Shown here piece after piece: positions 53,001 through 61,617 of a stretch of 64,000 nt of DNA. The stretch comes from Bradyrhizobium sp. CSA112 (GTDB lineage Bacteria; Pseudomonadota; Alphaproteobacteria; Rhizobiales; Xanthobacteraceae), in the NCBI RefSeq assembly GCF_029051645.1, contig NZ_JAACFS010000006.1, positions 62,001 to 126,000 on the forward strand, written 5' to 3'. Below the pieces are notes generated by a model. It worked only from the letters and a program-made list of their open reading frames with translations, ran no database searches and was not told the DNA's origin. The position numbers and the translations under genes are program-made. The stretch's first letter is position 1; each line of letters starts with the position of its first letter.

Positions 53001-53912
53001 TTATCTGCTGATCAAGTAACCACCGACGAGCATGAGGCAAATTCCCACGCCCTTTTGTAGCATCCTCATGCGGCCTAGCGATTCCCTGGCCACGTGAGGA
53101 AAAAACAGTGTCAACACGATACCGAGCGCAAAGACGAAAAGAGGCTGGAACGAATTTACGAGAAGAACCAATGCGACCGGCGCCAGGAGGGTCGCGTAAA
53201 GCGTGATGGCTTCGCTGACGCTGAACAATGTCTTGCTCAACGCGATGAGGCCAACAGCGCCGACTTTCGATTGCTTGAAGAGGTCAAGGAAATCTCTGCT
53301 GTAACTTGGAACGCAGACCAGCAAAGTCAAACCTGTAATCGTTTGGCCGACGAATCCCCAAAAAAGCGAAACCCAAAAACCCTTGTCGATGGCGATCAGC
53401 TTGAAAATGACGCCATTTACCGCACTCAAGAAGCAAGCCCCCAGCATCAATGCCACGACGTTTCGCTTGAACCGCATTCCCCGCCGACCAAACTCAAACG
53501 ACAATGCGAGCGCACCGACAATAATGACGAACGAACCCAATCCTTGAGCAAGCGTGATCGTTTCACTCAGGATGAAATAACCGAGGACGTAAGCAAAGAT
53601 TGGCACCATCTGATAAAACGGTGTGACGAACGATGCTTCATCGATGTCGAGTGCGTAGAGATAGCAAACAGCGGCAAGGACGCTCGACATCCCGGTCGCG
53701 CCAAGCGCGACTCCTTGAACAAAGCTGACGTCGTACACGTCCGGCTGAATGAACGATACGATCGCGATCGCTACGCCGCTCAACAGCGAAGAGAGTATGA
53801 CAATAGATCCGATACTTTTCTGCTTGAGGTATCTCGACAGCAAGAACTTGTCGTTGTGATTGGCGCAAGCAAGTAAGAATGGCGCCCACAGGGCGATGAA
53901 AAACCAGCTCAT
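53001..53912 (-). CDS. EamA/DMT-superfamily membrane transporter
   Basis: 303 residues with ten membrane helices in two repeats. The start MSWFFIALWAPFLLACANHN and the internal 'ITLAQGLGSFVIIVGALAL' are in keeping with EamA repeats. ATG 53912 with GGCGGAG upstream was chosen over the longer reading. Substrate cannot be inferred; it stands apart from its neighbours. Confidence 0.82.
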   Translation of the reverse strand: MSWFFIALWAPFLLACANHNDKFLLSRYLKQKSIGSIVILSSLLSGVAIAIVSFIQPDVYDVSFVQGVALGATGMSSVLAAVCYLYALDIDEASFVTPFYQMVPIFAYVLGYFILSETITLAQGLGSFVIIVGALALSFEFGRRGMRFKRNVVALMLGACFLSAVNGVIFKLIAIDKGFWVSLFWGFVGQTITGLTLLVCVPSYSRDFLDLFKQSKVGAVGLIALSKTLFSVSEAITLYATLLAPVALVLLVNSFQPLFVFALGIVLTLFFPHVARESLGRMRMLQKGVGICLMLVGGYLISR

Positions 53913-54282
53913 AATCGACACTCCGCCAGGAATTGTCTTCAGTTCCGCCGAGGCGGAAAACTGTGGCTGATCCCCATTACCGGCCCCTTGTGTGCGTTTC
54001 ACCGCGTCAGAACTGAAACCCCAAAAGAAATTCTGCGGCGTCCACGATCTTTCCGGACCTCAAGCCTAGCACTTGCGGCCCTGCCAGGCGATGCAGCGTG
54101 GCATTCACCGTCCGCGAATTCGGGCCGAATGGCGGCTTTGCAAACCGATCGCATCGACGCGCCAGGATCTGCACGAGGGACAAATGCAGCGTGCCCACAC
54201 CTTGTAGATTGCGCCATTTGGGAACTTAGGCGGAGTAATTGAATTATTTGGTTGCCGGAGTCGATGCTCGGGGGCGCCTGTC

Positions 54283-55152
54283 ATGCGGATGATACAGACG
54301 CGGAATCCGATAAGTTCTGCCGATCTCGCAGGCCACCCGGTGCGGGGACAGACAGTTTGCACCGAACGGCGAGCGCCTTGGTCAAGACTTCGCGGTGTCA
54401 AGACCGCTCCTTCATGCAACACAACGGACATCCGATCTTTCTTTGATCGATGTGCGTCAACAGGATCTCCCGAGCAGCACGGCCACCCGCAACGGCTGCT
54501 CGAATACCGAGTGGCGCTCGTGCGAAACCTGGCTCGAATCCAGCCCTCTGATGTGGTGCTGGACCTCGGTTGCGGCAACGGCCATCACCTGCTCGCCCTT
54601 GCACCTGAAATAGCTCGTGGCATCGGGATTGATGTCTCGCAGGGCATGATCGCAGCGGCGCGCGCTCGACTTGGGAACTCAGCCTGGAAAGCCAACCTTA
54701 CGTTTGAAGTGGGCAACGCCGAGGAGCTGAACGCAATCCCGGACCAGTCGGTCGATCTGGCGATTTGTATCGGCGCCTTCGAGCACATGCTGGACAAGCG
54801 AGCGGTGTTGGCCAGCGTCTATAGGGTGCTGAAGAGTGGTGGCCGTTTTTTCTGCCTAACACCGGATGCCGATTACGTTTGGTATCGGACGATAGCGCCT
54901 GTGTTGGGGTATGGCACCAAGCATCTATCCACTGACCGAATACTGACTCAGGAAGAAATTTCCGTGCTGCTGGATCAAGCTGGGTTTTGCCGCATTCGCT
55001 CTGTTCCCTGGACGTTCATTCCCAAGGGAGACGTGCCCGCCCTCGTTGCGCTACTGCTCACGATACTTGATGTCATCGGGCGGCACGCTCGATTGGATTC
55101 TTTTCGCGGCGGCCTCTCACTATGCGCCTGGAAGGAGGCGAAAGCTACCTAG
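54283..55152 (+). CDS. Class I SAM-dependent methyltransferase
   Basis: Up to 289 residues; the enzyme proper starts around residue 50. Motif I VVLDLGCGNGHHLLAL (~97), motif II/acidic region GIGIDVSQGMIAAARARLG and the later VDLAICIGAFEHMLD and VLKSGGRFFCLTP are all present. The first ~50 residues are probably not translated; the true start is unclear. It lies 27 bp before the glycosyltransferase gene and probably acts on the same product. Confidence 0.82.
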   Translation: MRMIQTRNPISSADLAGHPVRGQTVCTERRAPWSRLRGVKTAPSCNTTDIRSFFDRCASTGSPEQHGHPQRLLEYRVALVRNLARIQPSDVVLDLGCGNGHHLLALAPEIARGIGIDVSQGMIAAARARLGNSAWKANLTFEVGNAEELNAIPDQSVDLAICIGAFEHMLDKRAVLASVYRVLKSGGRFFCLTPDADYVWYRTIAPVLGYGTKHLSTDRILTQEEISVLLDQAGFCRIRSVPWTFIPKGDVPALVALLLTILDVIGRHARLDSFRGGLSLCAWKEAKAT

Positions 55153-55179
55153 CAGCGAAAGGAATCATGAAGAGGCATA

Positions 55180-56313
55180 TTGTTGGGCTTGCGGCTCGCG
55201 CCAATCCGTCTGACTTGGCGCAACCATCTCTGGATCCGCACCGTGCGCACGTCTCCATGCAATGAACTGCACCTCGCGTTCGCCGTGCCGGGTGATCTCG
55301 CCACGCCGACCGGAGGTTATCGCTATGATCGACGCATCATCCAAGAGCTTCGCGGGCTCGGTTGGCACGTCGATGTCGCCAACATAGGCGATAGCTTTCC
55401 ATTCCCGAGCATCGCGCAGCGCGCGACCGCGCTGGCGATACTGTCCGCGGTGCCGGCTGGCTGTCCGATGGTCCTCGATGGGCTTGCGTTCGGGGCCCTG
55501 CCCGAAGCCGGCGCGCTCCGATCCCGCACGCCGCTCATCGCGCTGGTGCACCAACCGCTTGCTCTGCACGCCGGTCTGGACAGGACGCAGGTAGACGTAT
55601 TCCGCGAAAGCGAGCGCGCTGCGCTCGCTGCGGCCGCGCACGTCGTGGTCACGAGTGAGGCAACCGCCCGGATTGTGATCGCTGATTACGACGTCCCGGC
55701 TCAGCGCGTCAGCGTGGTCCGACCGGGTAATGATCCTGTTCCGTCAGCGCCCGGCAGCAACGATGGCGTCGTTCGGCTTCTCTCGGTCGGTTCAGTGGTG
55801 CCGGGCAAAGGATACGATCTGCTGATCGCTGCTCTGGCCGCACTTGCCCACATGCCCTGGCGGCTGACGATCGCGGGTGACCGGACCCGCAACCCGGCCG
55901 CCGCCGCGCAGCTTGACGCCGACATCCGGGCCTACGGCCTCGGCGACAGGGTCGCGGTGCTCGGCGCCCTGCCAGCTGAGCACATCATCGAACTCTATTT
56001 GGCATCCGACATATTTGTTCTCGCGTCGCGTTTCGAAGGGTATGGGATGGCGCTCGCCGAAGCGATCGGGCACGGGCTTCCGGTCGTGTCTACTACGGCG
56101 GGTGCAATTCCCGATACAGTGCCGGCAGAGGCCGGCTTGCTGGTGCCTCCGGACGATACGATCGCATTGGCGCAGGCACTGCGCCGTCTGATCAGCGATA
56201 CGCCTGAACGGCGGCGACTTGCCACTAATGCTCGCGCGGCAGCGGCTCAGCTTCCCACTTGGCAAGATTCCGCCCGACTGTTTGCCAGCGCAATCGAGAC
56301 GATCGGTAAATGA
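55180..56313 (+). CDS. Glycosyltransferase family 4-type (GT-B fold)
   Basis: About 360 residues. N-terminal domain from HLAFAVPGDLATPTGGYRYD, C-terminal nucleotide-sugar domain with 'LLSVGSVVPGKGYDLLIAAL' and the EX7E-type motif in SRFEGYGMALAEAIGHGLPV. The TTG at 55180 is a weak start; the domain begins near residue 27. The 5' end of a homologous gene survives as a relic at 60178-60460, right after the pterin-synthase-like gene. It probably glycosylates the cluster's product. Confidence 0.82.
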   Translation: MLGLRLAPIRLTWRNHLWIRTVRTSPCNELHLAFAVPGDLATPTGGYRYDRRIIQELRGLGWHVDVANIGDSFPFPSIAQRATALAILSAVPAGCPMVLDGLAFGALPEAGALRSRTPLIALVHQPLALHAGLDRTQVDVFRESERAALAAAAHVVVTSEATARIVIADYDVPAQRVSVVRPGNDPVPSAPGSNDGVVRLLSVGSVVPGKGYDLLIAALAALAHMPWRLTIAGDRTRNPAAAAQLDADIRAYGLGDRVAVLGALPAEHIIELYLASDIFVLASRFEGYGMALAEAIGHGLPVVSTTAGAIPDTVPAEAGLLVPPDDTIALAQALRRLISDTPERRRLATNARAAAAQLPTWQDSARLFASAIETIGK

Positions 56314-56428
56314 TTCTAGACACGAAGGTCCAGCTCGCAGGTCGACATCGGCGGCATCGTGCGAGGTCCGCAGATGGAACTTCCAGGATGCGCGCCGATT
56401 AGTTATTCAGGAACAAATGGAGTGATCA

Positions 56429-57223
56429 GTGCACGCGCGAGATCGCCCAGCGCCGGGCACGGAACGTTCGACAGATGTCGATGCGTCCAAGCTCGCGTCT
56501 CTTACCCAAACAGAGCAGTTCTATTCAAGTATCCTGAGGGATCTTCTCGAATCGGATCTTCTGTTCATGATCGGAGGCGGGTACGCCGTAAATCTTTATA
56601 CCCACGCGCGGCACCCGACAAAGGACTTGGACATTTTTACCACTGCCGCGGAGTTCCCCCGCCTGCTCTCTCACCTACAGCGGAACAATCGGGTGTCGGC
56701 GGATGAGAGTTGGCTGGGAAAAGTTCACCGCGGCCGCGATTTCGTTGACGTCATCTTTGGTTCCAGCAATGGCGCCGTGCCGGTTCAGGAAGAGTGGTTT
56801 CGGTATGCGGCACGGGCTCAAGTGCTCGGGCATTGCGTGCCTGTGATCAACCCCACCGAGCTGATCTGGTCCAAGGCGTTCATCCAGAAGCGGAGCCGTC
56901 ATGATGGCGTCGATATCGTCCATCTCATTCTTAAGCAGCGAGAGGCAATCGATTGGCAGCGCCTGATCATGTACATGAACCCACATTGGGAGATACTGCT
57001 TTGTCATCTGCTCACGTTTCGTTGGATCTATCCGAGCGAGCGAGATGCCATTCCGGATTGGCTGCTTGACGATCTTCTTGAACGATTGAGTCGGCAGCGG
57101 GAAGGTCCGCCACCGGCGACGAAACTCTGCCGCGGTCGGTTGCTTTCCGGCTCCGATTACCGAAGTGCGACCGAGAAATGGGGCTTCCTGAACATCGAAG
57201 ACGAGTGCGGCAATGAACGATGA
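56429..57223 (+). CDS. Nucleotidyltransferase-fold protein
   Basis: 264 residues. 'FMIGGGYAVNLYTHARHPTK' followed by DLDIF gives the GG...DxD active site of the pol-beta nucleotidyltransferase superfamily, and the third acidic residue is in RDFVDVIFGS. The C-terminal half is helical. GTG 56429 has GGAG upstream. It overlaps the metallophosphoesterase by 11 bp, so both products are made together. Role unknown. Confidence 0.78.
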   Translation: MHARDRPAPGTERSTDVDASKLASLTQTEQFYSSILRDLLESDLLFMIGGGYAVNLYTHARHPTKDLDIFTTAAEFPRLLSHLQRNNRVSADESWLGKVHRGRDFVDVIFGSSNGAVPVQEEWFRYAARAQVLGHCVPVINPTELIWSKAFIQKRSRHDGVDIVHLILKQREAIDWQRLIMYMNPHWEILLCHLLTFRWIYPSERDAIPDWLLDDLLERLSRQREGPPPATKLCRGRLLSGSDYRSATEKWGFLNIEDECGNER

Positions 57224-57935
57224 TGCAAGTTCGTTCACCTTTGCAAGCATCGGCGATCTTCATGTGAAGGATGGGCAGTCGGGCTCGCTTCGTGAATTGT
57301 TTCAAGCAATCTCGAAGAGTGCCGGCGCGCTGGTCCTTTGCGGCGACCTCACTGACACCGGAACTCCGGCACAAGCGGAAATCCTCGCCAAAGAGCTGCG
57401 TGTCTGCTCTATCCCGGTAATCGGCGTCCTTGGGACCCACGATTACGAGTCCGGACATGCCGACGAGGTGAAACGAATCCTTTGTGACGCAGGCATACAC
57501 CTGCTCGATGGCCAGGCAGCCGAAGTTGGTGGCGTGGCATTTATTGGTGTGAAGGGCTTTGCCGGCGGATTTGGTCCACGAATGCTGAGCTCTTTCGGCG
57601 AGCCGGCGATCAAGACGTTTGTTGCCGAAGCGATGAATGAAGCGATGCGGCTGGAGAACATCATGCGCACGGTGAACAGCCGGCGCGCCGTCGTGGTCCT
57701 TCACTACGCCCCGATTGTCGGCACGGTAGAGGGTGAGCCTCTCGAAATTTATCCCTTCCTCGGGTGCTCGCGCCTTGCAGAGACCATTGACCGCTTCAAA
57801 GTATGCGCCGTCGTGCATGGTCATGCGCATCGCGGGAAGTATGAGGGCCGCACGCCCGCCGGAGCGCCGGTGTACAACGTCGCCATGGGCGTGCAGAAGC
57901 CTTCAGGGTTGCCCTATGCGCTAATTTCCGTCTGA
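57213..57935 (+). CDS. Calcineurin-like metallophosphoesterase, partner of the nucleotidyltransferase
   Basis: 240 residues: SIGDLHVKDG (D-x-H), LVLCGDLTDTG (GD), GVLGTHDYE in place of the usual GNH-D/E motif, VVVLHYAPIVG (His) and VVHGHAHRGKYEG (GHxH). The Asn-to-Thr change affects a normal metal ligand. The fold is intact and it may still hydrolyse phosphoesters. It may reverse what the overlapping nucleotidyltransferase adds; this is inference. Confidence 0.8.
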   Translation: MNDDASSFTFASIGDLHVKDGQSGSLRELFQAISKSAGALVLCGDLTDTGTPAQAEILAKELRVCSIPVIGVLGTHDYESGHADEVKRILCDAGIHLLDGQAAEVGGVAFIGVKGFAGGFGPRMLSSFGEPAIKTFVAEAMNEAMRLENIMRTVNSRRAVVVLHYAPIVGTVEGEPLEIYPFLGCSRLAETIDRFKVCAVVHGHAHRGKYEGRTPAGAPVYNVAMGVQKPSGLPYALISV

Positions 57936-58059
57936 CGGTGGGCGTTCACTGTAAGCCCCTTGCATTGAGCGAGTCGTCTCTGGGCAGTCATCCGAGTTCA
58001 CGCGTACTTTTTGGCCGCGCGAGCCTTCGCTTACGGCCGCGCTGCCCTGACAGAAGCCT

Positions 58060-58290
58060 ATCGGAAATGTGAGGAGGAGAATGTCCGGCAGTGCCGGACA
58101 TTCTGGAAAGGCAGCTCCACTATGCCTCCAAAGATTCGGACAACGGTTTGGATGCTGCGCAGAACGTGCGACTAATCGCGTCAGCCGAACGGTACTACCG
58201 CGTCATGTATTTCGGGGCGCGGAATCTTGGATCTGCGGGATACCCATATGTTCGACATGCTAGGCCACATCCTGAATTCCAGCCGCTGCT
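58060..58290 (+). pseudogene. Erythromycin-esterase-like family, short remnant
   Basis: 'ASAERYYRVMYFGARN' followed in another frame by LRDTHMFDMLGHILN corresponds to the 'ERYYR.M.....WN.RD.HM..TL' region of the erythromycin esterase-like family. Only ~60 codons survive, with a frameshift at about 58225. The stretch 58291-58776 shows no intact gene; a minus-strand Lys/Ala-rich end (KEAPARKAAAKPQRKSA) near 58330-58390 may be another 3' remnant. Confidence 0.5.
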
Positions 58291-58776
58291 CATATTCCCG
58301 GCCATTTGCTGGGTTCCGGAGGCTCAGGCCGACTTGCGCTGCGGCTTGGCCGCCGCCTTCCGCGCCGGTGCTTCCTTGGATTTCTTGCCTTATCGCATTT
58401 CCTTCTGCCCGCTCGCGTCGTTGTGGCGGCCTTACTACAGCTTAGCCGTCGAGCATTGGTTCCTAGTTCGGATGATGTTCGTTGCAAACGCGTAGGAGAA
58501 TTGCGATCGACGCCGTCACGGGTTCGTTGGGTCAATCCGGCCGCGCGTATCACTGCAGCCACGACATCGGGAAAAGTGCATGATGACGAAGCCGATCCAC
58601 GGCATTATAAAATCCTGCCACCTTCCAGGGCAAGGTGACCCGCGAACAAAGAGGAGCGTCGCCAGATCGGAAGTGCTTGTAGCAAAGAGGTTATGGCTTC
58701 TCATTCGTCGGCGGGCGGTGCAGACTACCCCTTATAACACGTCAAGCCGCCGGGAGCCCCAGTCCGAGATAAGAAC

Positions 58777-59766
58777 ATGGCTGTTAGTGCGAGTACCGAT
58801 GTTGCCTCCGCCCTATGGTATCGCGGACCCGGAGAGGTCGAGATTCGCCGTGAAGTGATGGCTCCACCCCGCGTAGGCGAAGTACGCGTGAAAACAATCT
58901 ATAGCGCGATCAGCCGGGGCACTGAATCCCTGGTGTTTGGCGGGCGTGTACCCGTGAGCGAATTCGAGAGGATGCGCGCGCCGTTCATGGCGGGTGATTT
59001 CCCCTTTCCCGTCAAGTACGGCTATGCCGCCGTCGGACGGGTCGAGAGTGGCGGTGGCGTCTTGCAGGGCAAGAACGTCTTCGCGCTCTTCCCGCACCAG
59101 ACCGCTTTCAACATCCCTGCGAGCGCAGCCGTCGCGCTTCCGGAGGACGTGCCACCACGACGCGCAGTGCTGGCGGCCAACATGGAAACCGCGCTCAACG
59201 GCGTGTGGGACGCTACACCAGCACCAGCCGACCGCATCGTGGTCATAGGGGCTGGGGTGGTCGGTTCTCTCGCCGCGTATCTGTGCGGGCGGATTCCTGG
59301 TACGGACGTCACGCTTGTCGATATCAATCCAGGCCGGGCGAGATTAGCAGGAACACTCGGGGTTAGTTTCGCTGAACCCGGGGAAGCAAGGGGTGACTGC
59401 GACCTCGTCGTTCACGCCAGCGGTTCGCCCGATGGACTACGCACGGCGCTCGAACTGGGTGGAGACGAGGCTACTGTGCTCGAGATGAGTTGGTATGGTG
59501 ACGCGGCAGTGACCGCAATGCTTGGCGGCTCTTTCCATGGCCGCCGGCTTCGGCTGATATCGAGCCAAGTCGGGCGCGTTGCCCCATCGCACCGTCCGCG
59601 CTGGACGTGCGTCCGCCGTCTCGCGGCGGCCGTCGCGCTGCTCAACGATCCACGACTCGATGCATTGCTGGAACCGGCAGTTGCGTTTGGCGATTTGCCG
59701 GATCAACTGCCGGGAATTCTCGACACCAAGGCCGGCGTACTCTGCCAGCCCATCGTTTATTCGTAA
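58777..59766 (+). CDS. MDR-superfamily (zinc-type) dehydrogenase
   Basis: 329 residues. GroES-like N-terminal domain (~10-125), with ISRGTESLVFGGRVP as in its group, then a Rossmann domain with IVVIGAGVVGSLAAYLCG (~150-167). The classical catalytic-zinc Cys/His set is not obvious, so it may be a zinc-free member. It is nine bases before the pterin-synthase-like gene and is probably co-transcribed with it; it may reduce a pterin- or ribityl-type intermediate. Confidence 0.82.
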   Translation: MAVSASTDVASALWYRGPGEVEIRREVMAPPRVGEVRVKTIYSAISRGTESLVFGGRVPVSEFERMRAPFMAGDFPFPVKYGYAAVGRVESGGGVLQGKNVFALFPHQTAFNIPASAAVALPEDVPPRRAVLAANMETALNGVWDATPAPADRIVVIGAGVVGSLAAYLCGRIPGTDVTLVDINPGRARLAGTLGVSFAEPGEARGDCDLVVHASGSPDGLRTALELGGDEATVLEMSWYGDAAVTAMLGGSFHGRRLRLISSQVGRVAPSHRPRWTCVRRLAAAVALLNDPRLDALLEPAVAFGDLPDQLPGILDTKAGVLCQPIVYS

Positions 59767-59775
59767 GGAGGTGCC

Positions 59776-60177
59776 TTGTTCACCGTCGAAGTTCGCGACC
59801 ATATCATGATCGCTCATTCTTTCCGCGGCGCGGTTTTCGGACCCGCGCAGAAGTTGCACGGGGCGACCTTCGTTGTCGATGCAGCCTTCATCGCGGACAC
59901 TCTCGATAACAATGGAATTGTTATCGACATCGGCCGCGCGCACAATGCGCTTAAGGCGGTGCTGGCGCCCCTCAACTTCAACAATCTCGACGACGTGCCC
60001 GAGTTCAAGGGCAGCAATACCACTACGGAATTTCTGTCCAAGTATGTTTTTGACGGGCTGGCGAAGCCAGCCCGAGCTGGCGAACTCGGCCGTCCCGGCC
60101 GCGAGCTAAAGGCCCTGCGCATCACGCTCTCAGAATCACACGTCGCCCGCGCGCAATACGAGGCGCCCTTGTGGTGA
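59776..60177 (+). CDS. 6-pyruvoyl-tetrahydropterin synthase (PTPS/QueD) family protein, divergent
   Basis: 133 residues from TTG 59776, supported by AAGGAGG five bases upstream. T-fold with the substrate Glu region near the end. The zinc site is altered: the first His is in IAHSFRG, but the second region reads KLHGATF where PTPS has H-G-H, so one ligand His is missing. DIGRAHNALKAVLAPLNFNN and GSNTTTEFLSKYVF are in the normal PTPS places. It may have a different reaction from that of QueD. Confidence 0.82.
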   Translation: MFTVEVRDHIMIAHSFRGAVFGPAQKLHGATFVVDAAFIADTLDNNGIVIDIGRAHNALKAVLAPLNFNNLDDVPEFKGSNTTTEFLSKYVFDGLAKPARAGELGRPGRELKALRITLSESHVARAQYEAPLW

Positions 60178-60460
60178 TTACGTCGTCTTCGCTGTGCCGG
60201 ACAGCCTCGATACGCCAACCGGGGCTATGGGGTCATCGCTGAACTGCGGGAATTGGACCGGTTTGGTCGAGTGTCTCAATATCGGCGAACGATTTCCTTC
60301 GCCCGATGAGGCGATCCGGTCCACCGCGCCATCGCTGCCGCTGAAGGTGCCGACCGGAAAGCCGATCGGGCTGGACGACCCGGCGTTGGGCTCCGCCCGA
60401 TGTCGCGGCGGAGCTTGCGAGCAGGAACCGGCTGCTCGCGTTCGAGATCATCTCTCGCCT
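60178..60460 (+). pseudogene. Relic of a second glycosyltransferase gene
   Basis: In one frame DYVVFAVPDSLDTPTG matches the start of the intact glycosyltransferase (AFAVPGDLATPTGG), and NIGERFPSPDEA matches its NIGDSFPFPSIA. Frames are disrupted after 16 residues and the remainder is degenerate. It follows directly on the pterin-synthase-like gene, so the ancestral order was MDR, PTPS-like, glycosyltransferase. Confidence 0.62.
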
Positions 60461-60651
60461 TGAAATGGGGACAATCTGCCAATCAGGCGTGCTGCGTCGC
60501 AGCGAACAGGCAACCCTTGCCGCAGCGCGAGAAGTCGTTGTGATAAGCGCAGTCACCGCAAAGCTTGTCGTCACCTATTATGCTGTTGGTCTGACCAGCC
60601 AGTGGGGCGGGAAAGCGGTTCAACCTCGCACACGGCCTCGGTGCGCGTAGG

Positions 60652-61617
60652 TCACGTCGACTTCTTTGCCACACCGAGTGCCATGCGCTGAGCCGACAGA
60701 TCGCAATCAAACAGCACGTCATCCTCGATCATGTGCACGCGCACCGGCATACGGTGGGCCTGATCGGCCCGCTCAAGCGGCGGCAACTCGATGCCAGGAC
60801 CTCCGGCGCCCAACATGACGGGCGAGACGGTTATATGCAGGCGATCGAGACATCGGGCCGCGATGAAACGCGAAAGGGTGTCAGCGCCGCCCTCGATCAA
60901 CATGCGGCGCATCCCCGCCCGTGTCAGCGAGGCTACGATGGCGGACGGAGCTATATTTCCGTCTTTGGCCGGCAAGGCCACAACTTCGACCCCGGGAGGC
61001 GGCGTGCAACGTGTGCCCTCTGCCGTGATTAGCAGGCGGCGAACACCATCATCAGCGAACAATCTCGCATTGGCGCCGAGGCGACCTCTTGGATCGATCA
61101 CTGCACGCGCCGGCTGAGGGCCAGCTACTTGTCTGACCGTCAATTGCGGATCGTCAGCGACAGCAGTGCCAACGCCAATGACGACAATGTCGACAAGCGC
61201 ACGCAGCCGATGGAGGTGCTCAATGCCAGCCGGACAATTGATATACTTTGAATGGCCGGTAGCCGTCGCGATGCGTCCATCGAGCGATTGGCCGACCTGC
61301 CCCACAATCACGAGATCGTCCACTCCCCCGTTGCGCAATGGACCAAAGAGATCCGCCCAAGCTTGAGGAAGGGGCTGCTGTCCTCTACGAAAACGCTGGA
61401 CAAAGCTATCCCATGCATCGGTAGACGCGAATTCACGGGTGCGTAATTTGCCAAGCAGCACGGCAGAGATCAAAATTCGGAACCTATGAACGATCAATGG
61501 CACTATCGGCCACTCGGCCGCAAAAATCCATCTGATTTCTAGCGGAATGATTCTAGGCTCGCGGTGTTCTACGAACGCCCGGTAAGAGAAGGTCACCCGC
61601 GAATGAGCGCCGTGCAT
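60652..61617 (-). CDS. RibD C-terminal (dihydrofolate-reductase-like) reductase family protein
   Basis: About 215 residues of RibD_C-type reductase after an N-terminal part of uncertain use. 'VGQVGQSLDGRIATATGHSK', VDIVVIGVGTAVADDPQLTV, DPRGRLGANARLF and MLIEGGADTLSRFIA mark the NADPH-dependent pyrimidine reductase fold. There is no cytidine-deaminase-type domain, unlike bifunctional RibD. The 5' region overlaps the divergent ribA start, so the true start is probably downstream of 61617. Probable role: reduction of the GTP cyclohydrolase II product in this cluster. Confidence 0.82.
   Translation of the reverse strand: MHGAHSRVTFSYRAFVEHREPRIIPLEIRWIFAAEWPIVPLIVHRFRILISAVLLGKLRTREFASTDAWDSFVQRFRRGQQPLPQAWADLFGPLRNGGVDDLVIVGQVGQSLDGRIATATGHSKYINCPAGIEHLHRLRALVDIVVIGVGTAVADDPQLTVRQVAGPQPARAVIDPRGRLGANARLFADDGVRRLLITAEGTRCTPPPGVEVVALPAKDGNIAPSAIVASLTRAGMRRMLIEGGADTLSRFIAARCLDRLHITVSPVMLGAGGPGIELPPLERADQAHRMPVRVHMIEDDVLFDCDLSAQRMALGVAKKST

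Noticed and set aside
52711..53040. 109-codon minus-strand reading overlapping the transporter's 3' end
   Set aside because: Looks like complementary-frame shadow in an intergenic stretch; no start signal.
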